Of a DNA stretch of 64,000 bases, positions 33,542-42,976 are shown one piece after another. Source of the stretch: an uncultured Campylobacter sp. (GTDB lineage: Bacteria; Campylobacterota; Campylobacteria; Campylobacterales; Campylobacteraceae); NCBI GenBank assembly GCA_934718785.1, contig CAKVAF010000004.1:39830-103829 (forward strand). The letters run 5' to 3'. Within the stretch, counting starts at the first letter, position 1, and every line of letters starts with the position of its first letter. The notes beneath the pieces are model-generated. The model searched no databases, was not told where the DNA came from, and saw only the letters and a program-made list of their open reading frames with translations. The position numbers were made by a program, and so were the translations under genes.

Positions 33542-33664
33542 TTTAAAAGGAAAGATTTAAATTTTAGCAAAATAAAATTTAAGTTTAAATTTGCTAAAAT
33601 TAAGCCTTGAAAAATTTAAAATCAAAAGAAAAATTAAAAATCTCACATCAAATAAGGCGAAGAT

Positions 33665-34879
33665 ATGGTTATAAGAGCGATTTGTGCTTACAGGGATGGC
33701 AATTTAATCCTGCAAATCATCATAGGCATTATTTTAGGAGCATTAGTGGGGACTTTTTCTCCCATGCTTTCTTCTTATGCGAGTATGCTTGGAGATTTAT
33801 TTATAGGGGCTTTAAAGGCCATTGCGCCCTTGCTTGTTTTTATACTCATCTTAACTTCAATCAGCACTAAAACTTTCAGCGGACAGGGTGCGAAGATGAA
33901 AAGAGTGTTAATTTTATACCTTGTAGCCACCTTTTTAGCAGCTCTTAGTGCTGTTATTGCAAGCTTTATTTATCCAGTAAGCCTTGTTTTAGAAGGGGTT
34001 ACTCAGGCCAGCAATGAAGCAGCCGCAGGACTTGCAGCCGTGTTTAAAGACCTTCTTTTTAAAATAGTGGATAATCCCATAAACGCCTTAATCTCGGGCA
34101 ATTACTTGGGAATTTTAGCTTGGAGTATAGGCTTTGGCGTGGCTATGCGTCATTCAAAGCTTGCTAGCAAGGAGCTTTTTAGCGATGTAAATGAGGGCGT
34201 TTTAAAAGTCGTCGCTTTCATCGTCAAGCTTGCTCCCTTTGGTATCTTTGGCCTAGTTGCAAACTCAGCTGCAAACACAGGTGCAGCAGGACTTTTATCC
34301 TATGCTAAGCTTTTAGCCTTGCTTGTCTTAACTATGCTTTTTGTCGCCTTTGTTATCAATCCTCTCATCGTTTTTATAATGACTCGTAAAAATCCTTTCC
34401 CGCTCGTTTTTGCTTGCGTGAAATCATCAGCCATTTTTGCCTTCTTTACTCGAAGCTCAGCTGCAAATATCCCTGTAAATATGGCACTTTGCGAAAGACT
34501 TGGGGTGGATAAAAATCTTTATAGCATTTCAATTCCTTTAGGAGCTACTATAAATATGGGTGGAGCAGCTGTTACCATAGGCATTTTAAGCCTAGCTACT
34601 GCGTATACTTTGGGCATTGATGTAAGCTTTGTTGAAGCCTTTTTACTTAGCATTGTGGCTACTTTTGCAGCGTGCGGAGCTAGTGGAGTGGCTGGGGGCT
34701 CGCTTTTGCTCGTGCCTTTGGCTTGCTCTTTTTTTAATATAGACTATGATACAGCGATGAAAGTAGTAGGTGTGGGCTTTATCATAGGCGTGGTGCAAGA
34801 TAGCCTTGAAACAGCGATAAATAGCTCCACAGATGTGCTCTTTACGGCTGTGGCTTCAAAGGATGAATTAAAGATTTAA
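33665..34879 (+). CDS. sstT: Serine/threonine:sodium symporter SstT (DAACS family)
   Basis: A 404-residue inner-membrane symporter with about eight to nine helices and two re-entrant hairpins. The family signatures FFTRSSAANIPVNMALCE, ISIPLGATINMGGAAVTI and ACGASGVAGGSLLLVPLA match SstT, a dicarboxylate/amino acid:cation symporter that takes up serine and threonine. Serine is a main carbon source for Campylobacter. The ATG has AAGGCGAAG just upstream. It is transcribed alone, with repeat sequence separating it from pyrB, as C. jejuni also places the two side by side. Confidence 0.92.
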   Translation: MVIRAICAYRDGNLILQIIIGIILGALVGTFSPMLSSYASMLGDLFIGALKAIAPLLVFILILTSISTKTFSGQGAKMKRVLILYLVATFLAALSAVIASFIYPVSLVLEGVTQASNEAAAGLAAVFKDLLFKIVDNPINALISGNYLGILAWSIGFGVAMRHSKLASKELFSDVNEGVLKVVAFIVKLAPFGIFGLVANSAANTGAAGLLSYAKLLALLVLTMLFVAFVINPLIVFIMTRKNPFPLVFACVKSSAIFAFFTRSSAANIPVNMALCERLGVDKNLYSISIPLGATINMGGAAVTIGILSLATAYTLGIDVSFVEAFLLSIVATFAACGASGVAGGSLLLVPLACSFFNIDYDTAMKVVGVGFIIGVVQDSLETAINSSTDVLFTAVASKDELKI

Positions 34880-34933
34880 AGCAATTTAAAAATAAGGTTG
34901 CAATGAAATTTTTTAAATTCAATTTTAAATTTA

Positions 34934-35070
34934 AAAACAGCGGCGCGGGTTTTGGGGTTTGTCATTGCGAGCGTTTAAAAAACGCGAAGCAATCCATAAT
35001 TTAATCGTAAATTTAAACAATGGATTGCCACGCAAGGATAAATCTGGCCCCGCAATGACGGCGAGATTTA
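34934..35070. repeat. Dispersed MITE-like repeat, well-preserved copy
   Basis: The edge segment AAACAGCGGCGCGGGTTTTG precedes the core 34961-35059, which begins GTCATTGCGAGCG and ends CCGCAATGACGG. Within it are ACGCGAAGCAATCCATAA and CAATGGATTGCCACGC, which are inverse to each other around the centre. It is the same element as at 30860 read from the other strand, placed between sstT and pyrB. Confidence 0.68.
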
Positions 35071-35133
35071 AATTTTTAAATTTAGAATTTTAAACAAATA
35101 AATTTAAAGACAAAGTTAAAATTAAGGTACAAA

Positions 35134-36015
35134 ATGAGACATTTAACCAGCACGAAAGATTTAAGCGAGGCTGAAATTCTAGCTCTTTTTAAGGACGCAC
35201 GCGAGTTTTTGGATGAAAAGGCGCGTGAAATTTTAAAGGGTAAAAGCGTAACAACCATTTTTTTTGAAAACTCTACACGCACACTTTCTAGCTTTGAAAC
35301 AGCGGCAAAAAGGCTTGATGCTAAGGTTTTAAGGCTTGATGTATCAAAATCAAGCTCAAGCAAAGGAGAAACGCTTTATGATACGGCTGCAAATTTAGAC
35401 GCGATGAATCCAAGTGCCATTATAGTGCGTCATCAGCACTCAGGCGTGCCACAAAGCCTTGCAAAGCATATAAACTGCCCTGTGATTAATGCAGGAGATG
35501 GCAAGCACGCTCATCCTACTCAGGCTTTGCTTGATTTATTCACTATCAATGAGCATTTTAAAGGAGACATTGAGGGTAAAAAAATCATCATCGTAGGAGA
35601 TATTAAAAACTCGCGTGTGGCTAATTCAAATATAGAGCTTTTAAGCCGTTTTAAGCTGGATATTACTTTAGTTGCGCCCCCTCATTTTATGCCAAATATA
35701 GCTTTAAAAAAAACTTATAAACTCAAAGAAGCCATTGAAGATGCGGACATTGTGATGAGTTTAAGAACGCAAACTGAAAGACATCAAAGGCAAATGTATG
35801 GCTCACTTAAGGACTATGCGAATGATTTTTGTATCACAAAAGAGCTGATTAAGGATAAAAATTTAATCATCCTACACCCAGGCCCTGTGCATAGAAATAT
35901 AGACTTAAGCGATGAAGTGATGAATGATAAAAGAAGCCTTGTTTTAAAGCAAGTTAAAAATGGGGTGGCAATTAGAATGGCGGTTTTGAAGAAATTTATC
36001 TTAGAAAATGAGTAA
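35134..36015 (+). CDS. pyrB: Aspartate carbamoyltransferase catalytic subunit
   Basis: PyrB makes carbamoyl-aspartate in pyrimidine synthesis. The 293-residue protein has the carbamoyl-phosphate motif [12 protein letters not shown], the [12 protein letters not shown] loop, VRHQHSGVP, the [12 protein letters not shown] motif and the aspartate-binding LRTQTERHQ segment, with [11 protein letters not shown] near the end. The length fits catalytic chains. No regulatory chain gene (pyrI) lies next to it. A gap of about 59 bases separates it from pepF on the same strand. Confidence 0.95.
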   Translation: MRHLTSTKDLSEAEILALFKDAREFLDEKAREILKGKSVTTIFFENSTRTLSSFETAAKRLDAKVLRLDVSKSSSSKGETLYDTAANLDAMNPSAIIVRHQHSGVPQSLAKHINCPVINAGDGKHAHPTQALLDLFTINEHFKGDIEGKKIIIVGDIKNSRVANSNIELLSRFKLDITLVAPPHFMPNIALKKTYKLKEAIEDADIVMSLRTQTERHQRQMYGSLKDYANDFCITKELIKDKNLIILHPGPVHRNIDLSDEVMNDKRSLVLKQVKNGVAIRMAVLKKFILENE

Positions 36016-36074
36016 AAGGCTTGTTTTTGAGTGTTTTGTAGTGAATAAATTTAAAATAAAAAAGAGGGAAAAAT

Positions 36075-37796
36075 ATGAAAAATAACTGGAATTTAAAAGA
36101 TTTATTTGAAAATGAAAAAGCCTTAGAAAGCTTTTGTGAAAAAACTTTTAAAGAGTGTGAGAGCTTTAAAAACAGTTTTGAAAATAAGCTTAAAAGCCTT
36201 AGCGTTAAGGACTTTGAAAGGGCTTTAAAAGAGTATGAAAGGCTTTTAGAAGCGCTTTCTAAGATTATGACTTATGCTTTTTTAATCTTTGTTGAAAATA
36301 CCAGCAAGGGAGCATTTTTAGCTAAATATGAGCAAAAATGTAAAAAAAATGAGGCTTTGTTGCTATTTTTTGAGCTTGAGTTTTGTAATTTAGATGAGAA
36401 AAAAAGTGCCGAGTTTGTAAAAGAGCTTAAAAACTATAGCTTTTATCTTAGCAATTTGCTTAAAAATAAAAAGCATAATTTAAGCAAAAACGAAGAGCGC
36501 ATTATCTTGCTTCTTTCAAGCACAGGAAAAGACGCCTTTTCAAGACTTTTTGATGAAAGCATTAGCCGTTTTAAAATTGCTTTTGAGGGCAAAAAACTGA
36601 GCGAAGAAGAGATTTTAAGCAAGATTTATGATGGCGATAGAAAAATAAGAAAAACTGCTGCAAAGAGCTTTTCTAAGGTGCTTAAGAAAAATGTAGCTCT
36701 TTTAAGTTATATTTTTAATCAAATCAAAGCAGAGCGTAAAATAATATGTGATTTAAGAGGCTATAAAAATGCTGAAGAGCCAAGGCATATAAGCAATCAA
36801 ATTTCGCAAAATAGCGTGGATGCGCTCATTCAAACGAGTGAGAAAAATTTTGATTTAGTGGTGAAATTTTATAAAAAGAAAAAAGAGCTTTTAGGGCTTA
36901 AAAAGCTAAAAGACTATGATAGATACGCCCCTTTAGGCAAGGATTTAAGCGTAAGTTATGAAGAGGCTAAAAAGATCGTTTTAGCAAGCTTTAAGAAATT
37001 TTCGCCTGAATTTGAAAAAATCGCTCAAAAGGCTTTTGATGAGCGCTGGATTGATGTTTTGCCAAAGGAGAATAAAAGAGGCGGAGCTTTTTCTCATAGC
37101 AGTGTAAGGGATGCTCACCCTTATATTTTATTAAATTATACAAACAAAAGAAGAGATCTTTTCACTCTAGCGCACGAGCTAGGACATAGCATTCATCAAA
37201 GTTTAAGCTATGAAGTAAGCTTTTTAAATCAATACACCCCGCTAACGACTGCTGAAATGGCTTCTGTTTTTGCTGAAATGCTTGTTTTTGATTATATTAA
37301 GGATAGCTTAAGTAAAGATGAGATTATTGCTTTGTATGCTTCTAAGATTGAGGATATTTTTGCTACTCTTTTTAGACAGATTAATTTTACCACCTTTGAA
37401 AGACGCATTCACAGCTTTGATGGCGAGCTAAGTAGTGAAAAAATGGGCGAAATTTGGTTTGAAGAAAGTAAGAAAATGTTTAAAGATAGCGTGATATTGA
37501 GTGATTATTATGCGCTTTGGTATGCTTATATCCCGCATTTCATCCACTCGCCCTTTTACTGCTATGCTTATGCTTATGCGCAGCTTCTAGTGCTTGCTCT
37601 TTATGGGCTTTATAAAAGTGAAAAATGCCCTAATTTTAAAGAACTTTATATCAATGTATTAAAAAGCGGTGGCAGTAAGTCACCAAGCGATCTTATAAAG
37701 GGCTTTGGCTTTGATATTGAGGATAAAGGCTTTTGGGATATAGGCATTAAAGAAGTTGAAAAACTTGTGAATTTTTTCTTAAATCTTAAGGCTTAA
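36075..37796 (+). CDS. pepF: Oligoendopeptidase F (M3 family)
   Basis: A 573-residue cytoplasmic zinc endopeptidase acting on short peptides. The zinc motif HELGH is at 367-371 (TLAHELGHSIHQSLS), with the third ligand glutamate expected in TTAEMASVFAEMLVFDY. FSHSSVRDAHPYILLNY upstream and PFYCYAYAYAQLLVLALY downstream are typical of the M3B subfamily. The N-terminal 180 residues form the helical lid domain. Its stop lies two bases before the next ATG, and the run continues to uvrD, so the genes are probably cotranscribed. Confidence 0.94.
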   Translation: MKNNWNLKDLFENEKALESFCEKTFKECESFKNSFENKLKSLSVKDFERALKEYERLLEALSKIMTYAFLIFVENTSKGAFLAKYEQKCKKNEALLLFFELEFCNLDEKKSAEFVKELKNYSFYLSNLLKNKKHNLSKNEERIILLLSSTGKDAFSRLFDESISRFKIAFEGKKLSEEEILSKIYDGDRKIRKTAAKSFSKVLKKNVALLSYIFNQIKAERKIICDLRGYKNAEEPRHISNQISQNSVDALIQTSEKNFDLVVKFYKKKKELLGLKKLKDYDRYAPLGKDLSVSYEEAKKIVLASFKKFSPEFEKIAQKAFDERWIDVLPKENKRGGAFSHSSVRDAHPYILLNYTNKRRDLFTLAHELGHSIHQSLSYEVSFLNQYTPLTTAEMASVFAEMLVFDYIKDSLSKDEIIALYASKIEDIFATLFRQINFTTFERRIHSFDGELSSEKMGEIWFEESKKMFKDSVILSDYYALWYAYIPHFIHSPFYCYAYAYAQLLVLALYGLYKSEKCPNFKELYINVLKSGGSKSPSDLIKGFGFDIEDKGFWDIGIKEVEKLVNFFLNLKA

Positions 37797-37798
37797 AA

Positions 37799-38227
37799 AT
37801 GATAGATAAAATTTTAAACGATAGTGATTTTATCAAGCTTATGCAAAAACATTGCTTTGAAGTGTTGCAAATTTTAACCCAGAAAAAAATCGAATTTAGC
37901 ATAGTTTGCAATACCAAATTCACAGAATTTGACCCCGCCTTGCCAAAGGAGCTTGATTTAAGCGCAAATGCTTATACTATGTTTGTTTTAGCAGGCTATA
38001 CCTTTGAATCGCTTAAATTTGATGAAAAAAAACTCAGCTTTCACGCAGGCTTTGGTCCTAATGATTTTGACACTTTCGTAAGCGTTGATTTAGGTGCTAT
38101 TACTCAAATTCAGGTTGAAAATGATATTTTATTTGTCAATTTTAGCTTTTATAAAAGGGCTTTAAATCAAAATGAGCTTATAAAACAATCTATGAATATT
38201 TTTTTGAAAAACAATCCTAAAAAATAA
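37799..38227 (+). CDS. Conserved hypothetical protein between pepF and uvrD
   Basis: A 142-residue soluble protein without a recognised motif, no signal peptide and no membrane helix. The sequence alternates short strands and helices (FSIVCNTKFTEFDPALP, FVSVDLGAITQIQVEND, ILFVNFSFYKRAL), suggesting a compact alpha-beta fold. It starts two bases after pepF and ends nine bases before uvrD. A gene of similar size stands between pepF and uvrD in C. jejuni, which argues that it is real. Function unknown. Confidence 0.72.
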   Translation: MIDKILNDSDFIKLMQKHCFEVLQILTQKKIEFSIVCNTKFTEFDPALPKELDLSANAYTMFVLAGYTFESLKFDEKKLSFHAGFGPNDFDTFVSVDLGAITQIQVENDILFVNFSFYKRALNQNELIKQSMNIFLKNNPKK

Positions 38228-38236
38228 GGCCTTTTA

Positions 38237-40297
38237 ATGAGCGAACTTTTAAAAGGCTTAAACGAGACTCAAAAAGAGGCCGCCACGCACATTGACGGAG
38301 CCTTACTCATACTAGCAGGTGCTGGCAGTGGTAAAACAAAGACCATCACAACGCGCCTTGCTTATTTAATCGATGAGGTAGGCATTGACGCAAATTCTGT
38401 TTTGACACTTACTTTTACAAATAAAGCCGCTTCGGTGATGCGTTTAAGAGCCTTAAGCTTACTTAAAAAAAGTCAAAATACCACCCCGCTTTTATGCACC
38501 TTTCATAAATTTGGGCTTTTATTTTTAAGACTTTATATTGAAAAAATAAAAAGAAAGAATGATTTTGTAGTCATTGATACAGATGATGGAAAAAAAATTA
38601 TCAAAGATATTTTAGCCGATAAAAGCTCTGCAAGTAGCGTTTTAGCTAAAATTTCAAGCTTTAAAAATAATTTTGAAAGCGTTGAAATGATCTTTGATAA
38701 ATTAAAGCTAATAAGGGCTGAAGAGCGTGAGAAATTCGAGCTTGTAGCTAGAGCTTATAAGCATTATGAAGAAGCTTTAATTAAAAATAATTTGCTTGAT
38801 TTTGATGATTTGTTGTTAAAAAGCTATGAAATTTTAAGTGCGGATAAGGCTTTTGCAAAAAAAATAAGTCAAAAGCACGGCTACATAATGGTCGATGAGT
38901 ATCAAGATACAAATGCACTTCAATTTGAGCTTTTGCGCCTTTTATGCAGCGCTCATCAAAATCTAGCTGTGGTGGGCGATGATGATCAAAGTATTTATGC
39001 GTGGCGTGGAGCAAAGATAGAAAATATCTTAAATTTCGAGCAAGAATTTGAAAATGTAAAGGTGATAAAACTTCAGCATAATTACCGCTCAAATGCCCTT
39101 ATTTTAGATGCTGCAAACGCTTTGATAAGAAATAATCAACAAAGGCTTGGAAAAACTTTAATCGCTACAAAAGCAGGTGGTGAGGCCTTAAAAGTGCTTG
39201 AAAATAATGATGAAAGAAACGAGAGCGAAGAAATAGCTAAAATAATACTTAAAAAAATAAATAGCGGCACAAAGCCTAATGAAATAGCCGTGCTTTATAG
39301 GATAAATGCGCTTTCTCGTAGCCTTGAAGAAGCCTTAATGCGTGCTAAGGTGCCTTTTAAAATTCTTAGCGGTGTTCGCTTTTTTGAGCGCGCAGAGATT
39401 AAATGTACTCTTTCTTATTTGAGATTTTTAAACAATACAAATGATGATTTTTCTTTTAAAGCCATTATCAACACGCCTAAAAGAGGCTTTGGACAAGCTG
39501 GGCTTAAAAAGCTTGAAGAAGTGGCTAAAATAAAGCAAATCAGCCTTTATGAAGCCTTAATCTTAAGCCTTGAAAATGCGCTTTTTTCAAGTAAAATAGC
39601 AAGTGAATTAAATTCATTTGTGCAAAAAATAGAAAAATTAAAAGAATTAAGCAGCCTTGAAGCCTTGATTTTAGAGCTTGAGAGCGAATTTTTGCTTAAA
39701 AAATACTTTAAAGAAGAAAATAATGGCGATGAAAGAGCGCAAAATTTAGACGAGCTTTACGCTCTTTTAAAAGATAAGATTAAGGTTGAAAATTTAAGCC
39801 TTTTAAGCGATTTACTCAGCGAGCTTTCTTTGCAAAGCGATCAAGATGGAGTAGAGGGCGAGAGTGTATTTTTAATGAGCATTCACGCTAGCAAAGGACT
39901 TGAGTTTGACTGTGTTTTTGTAGTGGGGCTTGAGGAGGGCTTTTTTCCATTAGACAGTCAAATCAACGAGCTTGAAGAAGAACGCCGTTTAGCCTATGTA
40001 GCCATAACTAGAGCAAGAAAAGAGCTGATTTTAAGCTTTGTAAACTCGCGCCTTTTTAGAGGCGATAGGGTGTATGATTTAAAGAAGAGTCGCTTTTTAG
40101 CAGAAATTGAGGGCAAAAATAGTGAAAATTTTGAAAATAAAGAGCAAAGCTTTAAAAAAGGCGATTTAATCAAGCATAAAATCTTTGGCATAGGACGCAT
40201 TATAAGCATAGAAAAAACTGGCTCTGCCTTTAAACTCGGTATAAATTTTGGCGGTATAACGCGCTTTATAATGTCAAATTTTGTAGAAAAAATTTAG
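38237..40297 (+). CDS. uvrD: UvrD/Rep-family DNA helicase
   Basis: A 686-residue superfamily 1A 3'-5' helicase. Motif I is LAGAGSGKTKTI near 28-39, motif Ia LTFTNKAA, motif II VDEYQDTNALQ, motif III GDDDQSIYAWRGA, motif IV HNYRSN, motif V SIHASKGLEFDCVFVVGLEEG, and motif VI YVAITRARKEL. The C-terminal KGDLIKHKIFGIGRIISIE is the Tudor-like tail that binds RNA polymerase in UvrD/PcrA proteins. With uvrC nearby on the same strand it fits nucleotide excision repair, but the two are not one operon. Confidence 0.93.
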   Translation: MSELLKGLNETQKEAATHIDGALLILAGAGSGKTKTITTRLAYLIDEVGIDANSVLTLTFTNKAASVMRLRALSLLKKSQNTTPLLCTFHKFGLLFLRLYIEKIKRKNDFVVIDTDDGKKIIKDILADKSSASSVLAKISSFKNNFESVEMIFDKLKLIRAEEREKFELVARAYKHYEEALIKNNLLDFDDLLLKSYEILSADKAFAKKISQKHGYIMVDEYQDTNALQFELLRLLCSAHQNLAVVGDDDQSIYAWRGAKIENILNFEQEFENVKVIKLQHNYRSNALILDAANALIRNNQQRLGKTLIATKAGGEALKVLENNDERNESEEIAKIILKKINSGTKPNEIAVLYRINALSRSLEEALMRAKVPFKILSGVRFFERAEIKCTLSYLRFLNNTNDDFSFKAIINTPKRGFGQAGLKKLEEVAKIKQISLYEALILSLENALFSSKIASELNSFVQKIEKLKELSSLEALILELESEFLLKKYFKEENNGDERAQNLDELYALLKDKIKVENLSLLSDLLSELSLQSDQDGVEGESVFLMSIHASKGLEFDCVFVVGLEEGFFPLDSQINELEEERRLAYVAITRARKELILSFVNSRLFRGDRVYDLKKSRFLAEIEGKNSENFENKEQSFKKGDLIKHKIFGIGRIISIEKTGSAFKLGINFGGITRFIMSNFVEKI

Positions 40298-40349
40298 CCT
40301 TGAAAATTGAATGACTAAAATTTAATAATAAAAAATTTAGAAAAATTTA

Positions 40350-41183
40350 ATGATGAAAAATTTAAAAAACCGCCTTTTTGTAGGCTTTAAGCCAGCAGGG
40401 CTTAGCTCAAGTGCTTATTTAAACACCCTTAAGAAAAAATATAAGGTGCAAAAAGCAGGCTACTCAGGCACTCTTGATCCCTTTGCTAAGGGCGTTTTAA
40501 TTATAGCTTTTAATCAATACACAAGGCTTTTTCGCTTTTTAAAAAAGGCTCCAAAAGTCTATGAAGCAACGCTTTGGCTAGGTGTTAAAAGTCTAAGTGG
40601 AGATGATAAAAATATAATAGAAATTAAAAATGTGCCCAAATTTGATATTAAAGAGCTTGAAAGCGTTAAAAACTCTCTTTTAGGACATCTTAATCTTTTA
40701 CCCCCGCAATTTAGCGCAAAGAAAATCAATGGCAAAAGAGCCTATGAAATGGCTAAAAAAGGAGAATTTGTAGAGCTTAAAAAATGCTTAATGAATGTTT
40801 TTAGCTGTGAAATAAGGCATTATTTTCATCCTTTTTTAACGCTAAAATTAAGCGTGAGCGAGGGCTCATATATACGCTCTTATGCGAGCGAGTTTGGCAA
40901 AAAACTTGGAATAAATATAAGCTTATCAAATTTAGAGCGTTTGAGCGAGGGAAAATTTATTTATAATGATGAAAAAAGCTTAAATGTGCTAGAATACCTT
41001 AAAATAAAGCCTAATTTCATCAAAGATTTAAGCAAGCTTGAAAATGGCACAAAACTTGCTTTAAATGACTTAGAATTTAAAGATGATGGCAAATATTTCA
41101 TCGAAGATGAGAGCTATTTTAGCATTATTTGCGTAAAAGATGGCAAGGTAAATTATCTTTTAAACAAGGTTTTAAAATGTTGA
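40350..41183 (+). CDS. truB: tRNA pseudouridine55 synthase
   Basis: TruB makes pseudouridine 55 in the T-loop of tRNAs. The catalytic aspartate is D43 in [15 protein letters not shown], and [15 protein letters not shown] and [14 protein letters not shown] are family signatures. The protein has 277 residues with two methionines at the start. It ends seven bases inside csrA, so the two are translationally coupled. Confidence 0.95.
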   Translation: MMKNLKNRLFVGFKPAGLSSSAYLNTLKKKYKVQKAGYSGTLDPFAKGVLIIAFNQYTRLFRFLKKAPKVYEATLWLGVKSLSGDDKNIIEIKNVPKFDIKELESVKNSLLGHLNLLPPQFSAKKINGKRAYEMAKKGEFVELKKCLMNVFSCEIRHYFHPFLTLKLSVSEGSYIRSYASEFGKKLGINISLSNLERLSEGKFIYNDEKSLNVLEYLKIKPNFIKDLSKLENGTKLALNDLEFKDDGKYFIEDESYFSIICVKDGKVNYLLNKVLKC

Positions 41184-41407
41184 TTTTAACAAGAAAAGAA
41201 GGACAAAGCCTTAAAATAGGCGAGGATATAGAAATAACACTAAGCTCAAGCTCAAAAGGCGTTGCAAAGCTTGCTATAAAGGCGCCTAAGTCATTGATGA
41301 TTTTAAGAAGTGAGCTTATCAATCAAATTAAGGATGAGAATTTACACGCCACTACAAGCAAGGATTCAAATTTAAATGAGCTCAGTAAAAAGCTTAAGAA
41401 AAATTAA
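41177..41407 (+). CDS. csrA: Carbon storage regulator CsrA
   Basis: CsrA is an RNA-binding homodimer that blocks translation of target mRNAs; in C. jejuni the main target is the flaA flagellin mRNA. The typical [15 protein letters not shown] begins at the ATG at 41177, giving 76 residues; the open frame continues upstream inside truB but has no conserved sequence there. The C-terminus is longer than in E. coli and rich in lysine and serine. The start overlaps truB by seven bases. The RNA-contact residues near R6 and the C-terminal helix are in place. Confidence 0.94.
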   Translation: MLILTRKEGQSLKIGEDIEITLSSSSKGVAKLAIKAPKSLMILRSELINQIKDENLHATTSKDSNLNELSKKLKKN

Positions 41408-41543
41408 ATTTTTTAAATGCTTTGTAAATTAAATAAATTTAATTTTTAAATGAGTGCGTAAAGATTACAAAACAGCGGCGCTGGTTTTAAGATTTAAATC
41501 ATAAAGATTTTAAACTAAGTCTTTAAAAAAAAGAAAGAAAACA

Positions 41544-42320
41544 ATGAAAGCCTATGCTAAAATCAATATTTTTTTGAAACTTACAGGACTTGATAGCCGT
41601 GGTTATCATCTTTTAAACTCGCGTTTTATAAGGCTTTTTGAGCCCTTTGATGAGCTTTTTTTAAGCACAGAAAAAAAGCAAGATGGCTTTGAAATTATAA
41701 GTGATTTTAAGTGCGAAGAAAATTTGATAGAAAAAGCTTATAAAATGCTTTGTTCAAAGGGCTTTGAAAGTGAGTTAAAAGAAGCTTTCAAGCATTTGAG
41801 TGTAAATCTTATTAAAAATATCCCTGTGGGTGCTGGACTTGGCGGGGGTAGTAGTGATGCGGCCTCATTTTTGCTTTTAGTAAATGAGGAGCTAAATTTA
41901 AGAATTTCTAAAGAAAAACTTATAAAAATGAGCCTTGAGCTAGGAAGCGATGTGGCCTTTTTTCTAAGTGGCTTTTTAAGCGCAAATGTAAGCGGCACGG
42001 GCGAAGTGGTGCAAGAATTTGAAGATAATATACCAAAAATAGAGCTTCAAACAAGTGATATTTTTTGCTCCACGCCCAAGGTTTATAAGGAATTTGACAG
42101 GCTCTTTGATAAAAACTTAGAAGCTAAATTTAAGCAAAGTTTAAATGAGAGTAAAGAGCTTTTAAAGCTTAGTTCAAAACAGCTTTTAAATCGCTTTGAG
42201 CCTGAGTTTTTAAATGATTTATACAAGCCTTGTTTAAGCCTTTATCCGCAAATGAAAGAGCTTTTAGAAAAAAAAGTTTTTTTAAGTGGTAGCGGAAGTG
42301 CGGTGTTTAAAAGGCTTTGA
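41544..42320 (+). CDS. ispE: 4-diphosphocytidyl-2-C-methyl-D-erythritol kinase
   Basis: IspE phosphorylates CDP-ME in the non-mevalonate isoprenoid pathway. The GHMP-kinase ATP motif PVGAGLGGGSSDAASFLL lies near 94-111 and the N-terminal MKAYAKINIFLKLTG is characteristic. The closing FLSGSGSAVFKRL is the last conserved GHMP motif. At 258 residues it is normal. It follows csrA after 136 bases that contain a fragment of the dispersed repeat (about 41469-41490). Confidence 0.94.
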   Translation: MKAYAKINIFLKLTGLDSRGYHLLNSRFIRLFEPFDELFLSTEKKQDGFEIISDFKCEENLIEKAYKMLCSKGFESELKEAFKHLSVNLIKNIPVGAGLGGGSSDAASFLLLVNEELNLRISKEKLIKMSLELGSDVAFFLSGFLSANVSGTGEVVQEFEDNIPKIELQTSDIFCSTPKVYKEFDRLFDKNLEAKFKQSLNESKELLKLSSKQLLNRFEPEFLNDLYKPCLSLYPQMKELLEKKVFLSGSGSAVFKRL

Positions 42321-42381
42321 TGAAGCTTTAAGGCTGAATTAAAATTCGAAAAAATTTAAATGAAATTTAAGAAAGTATAAG

Positions 42382-42837
42382 ATGAAAATTGTCGCAAGAA
42401 ATAAAAAGGCTTTGTTTGATTACAGCATACTTGAAAAATTTGAAGCAGGGCTGGTGCTAAAAGGTAGCGAAGTGGTGGCTTTAAGAGCTGGGCGCGCAAA
42501 TCTTAAGGATAGCTTTGTGCGTGTGATTAAGGGTGAGCTTTTTTTGCTAAATTCTCACATTTCTTATCTAAGCACGACAAATTCATATTTCAAACACGAA
42601 GAAAGAAGGGCTAGAAAGCTTTTAATGCACAAAAAGCAAATTGACAAGCTTTTTGGCAAGGTAAGCCTTGACGGACTTACTTTGGTGGTTTTAGATATTT
42701 ATTTTAATAAAAAAAATAAGGCAAAAGCCACTCTAGCTCTTGCTAAAGGCAAGAATTTGCACGATAAAAGAGAAACACTTAAAAGAAAACAAGCAGACTT
42801 AGAAGCAAGGGCTGCGATGAAAAATTACAAGGCTTGA
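42382..42837 (+). CDS. smpB: SsrA-binding protein SmpB
   Basis: SmpB brings tmRNA to stalled ribosomes. The 151-residue protein begins [35 protein letters not shown], which is diagnostic, and ends in the basic [25 protein letters not shown] tail that enters the mRNA channel. It lies 61 bases after ispE. The ssrA gene itself was not found in this window. Confidence 0.95.
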   Translation: MKIVARNKKALFDYSILEKFEAGLVLKGSEVVALRAGRANLKDSFVRVIKGELFLLNSHISYLSTTNSYFKHEERRARKLLMHKKQIDKLFGKVSLDGLTLVVLDIYFNKKNKAKATLALAKGKNLHDKRETLKRKQADLEARAAMKNYKA

Positions 42838-42933
42838 GCGGGATTTAAAGCATAATATTAAACTCTTTTTAAGCTTCAAATAGAAAATTTCAAAAAAAAA
42901 TCAAATTTTATTTTACTTTAAATTTAAAATTGA

Positions 42934-42939
42934 TATAAT
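42934..42939 (+). promoter_or_regulatory. -10 box of the ahpC promoter
   Basis: TATAAT stands 37 bases before the ahpC ATG, with a strong AGGAGAGA ribosome binding site between. The region upstream is AT-rich. I could not recognise a clear PerR or Fur box. Confidence 0.55.
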
Positions 42940-42976
42940 TTTCTTACAAATAAAATTTATTATTTAGGAGAGAACA

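Noticed and set aside
33607..33870. 87-codon plus-strand frame overlapping the start of sstT
   Set aside because: It shares DNA with the well-supported symporter in another frame, has no recognisable domain, and its codon pattern breaks off inside a membrane helix.
30860..35070. CRISPR array or tRNA-like structure in the repeat-rich gaps
   Set aside because: The repeats are dispersed, not tandem with unique spacers, and no cloverleaf or CCA-type end is present.
41129..41176. Upstream extension of csrA by 16 residues
   Set aside because: CsrA proteins begin MLILTRK; the extension is the end of truB read in another frame.
42838..42976. PerR or Fur operator ahead of ahpC
   Set aside because: The region is so AT-rich that partial palindromes are expected by chance; no convincing box could be picked out by eye.
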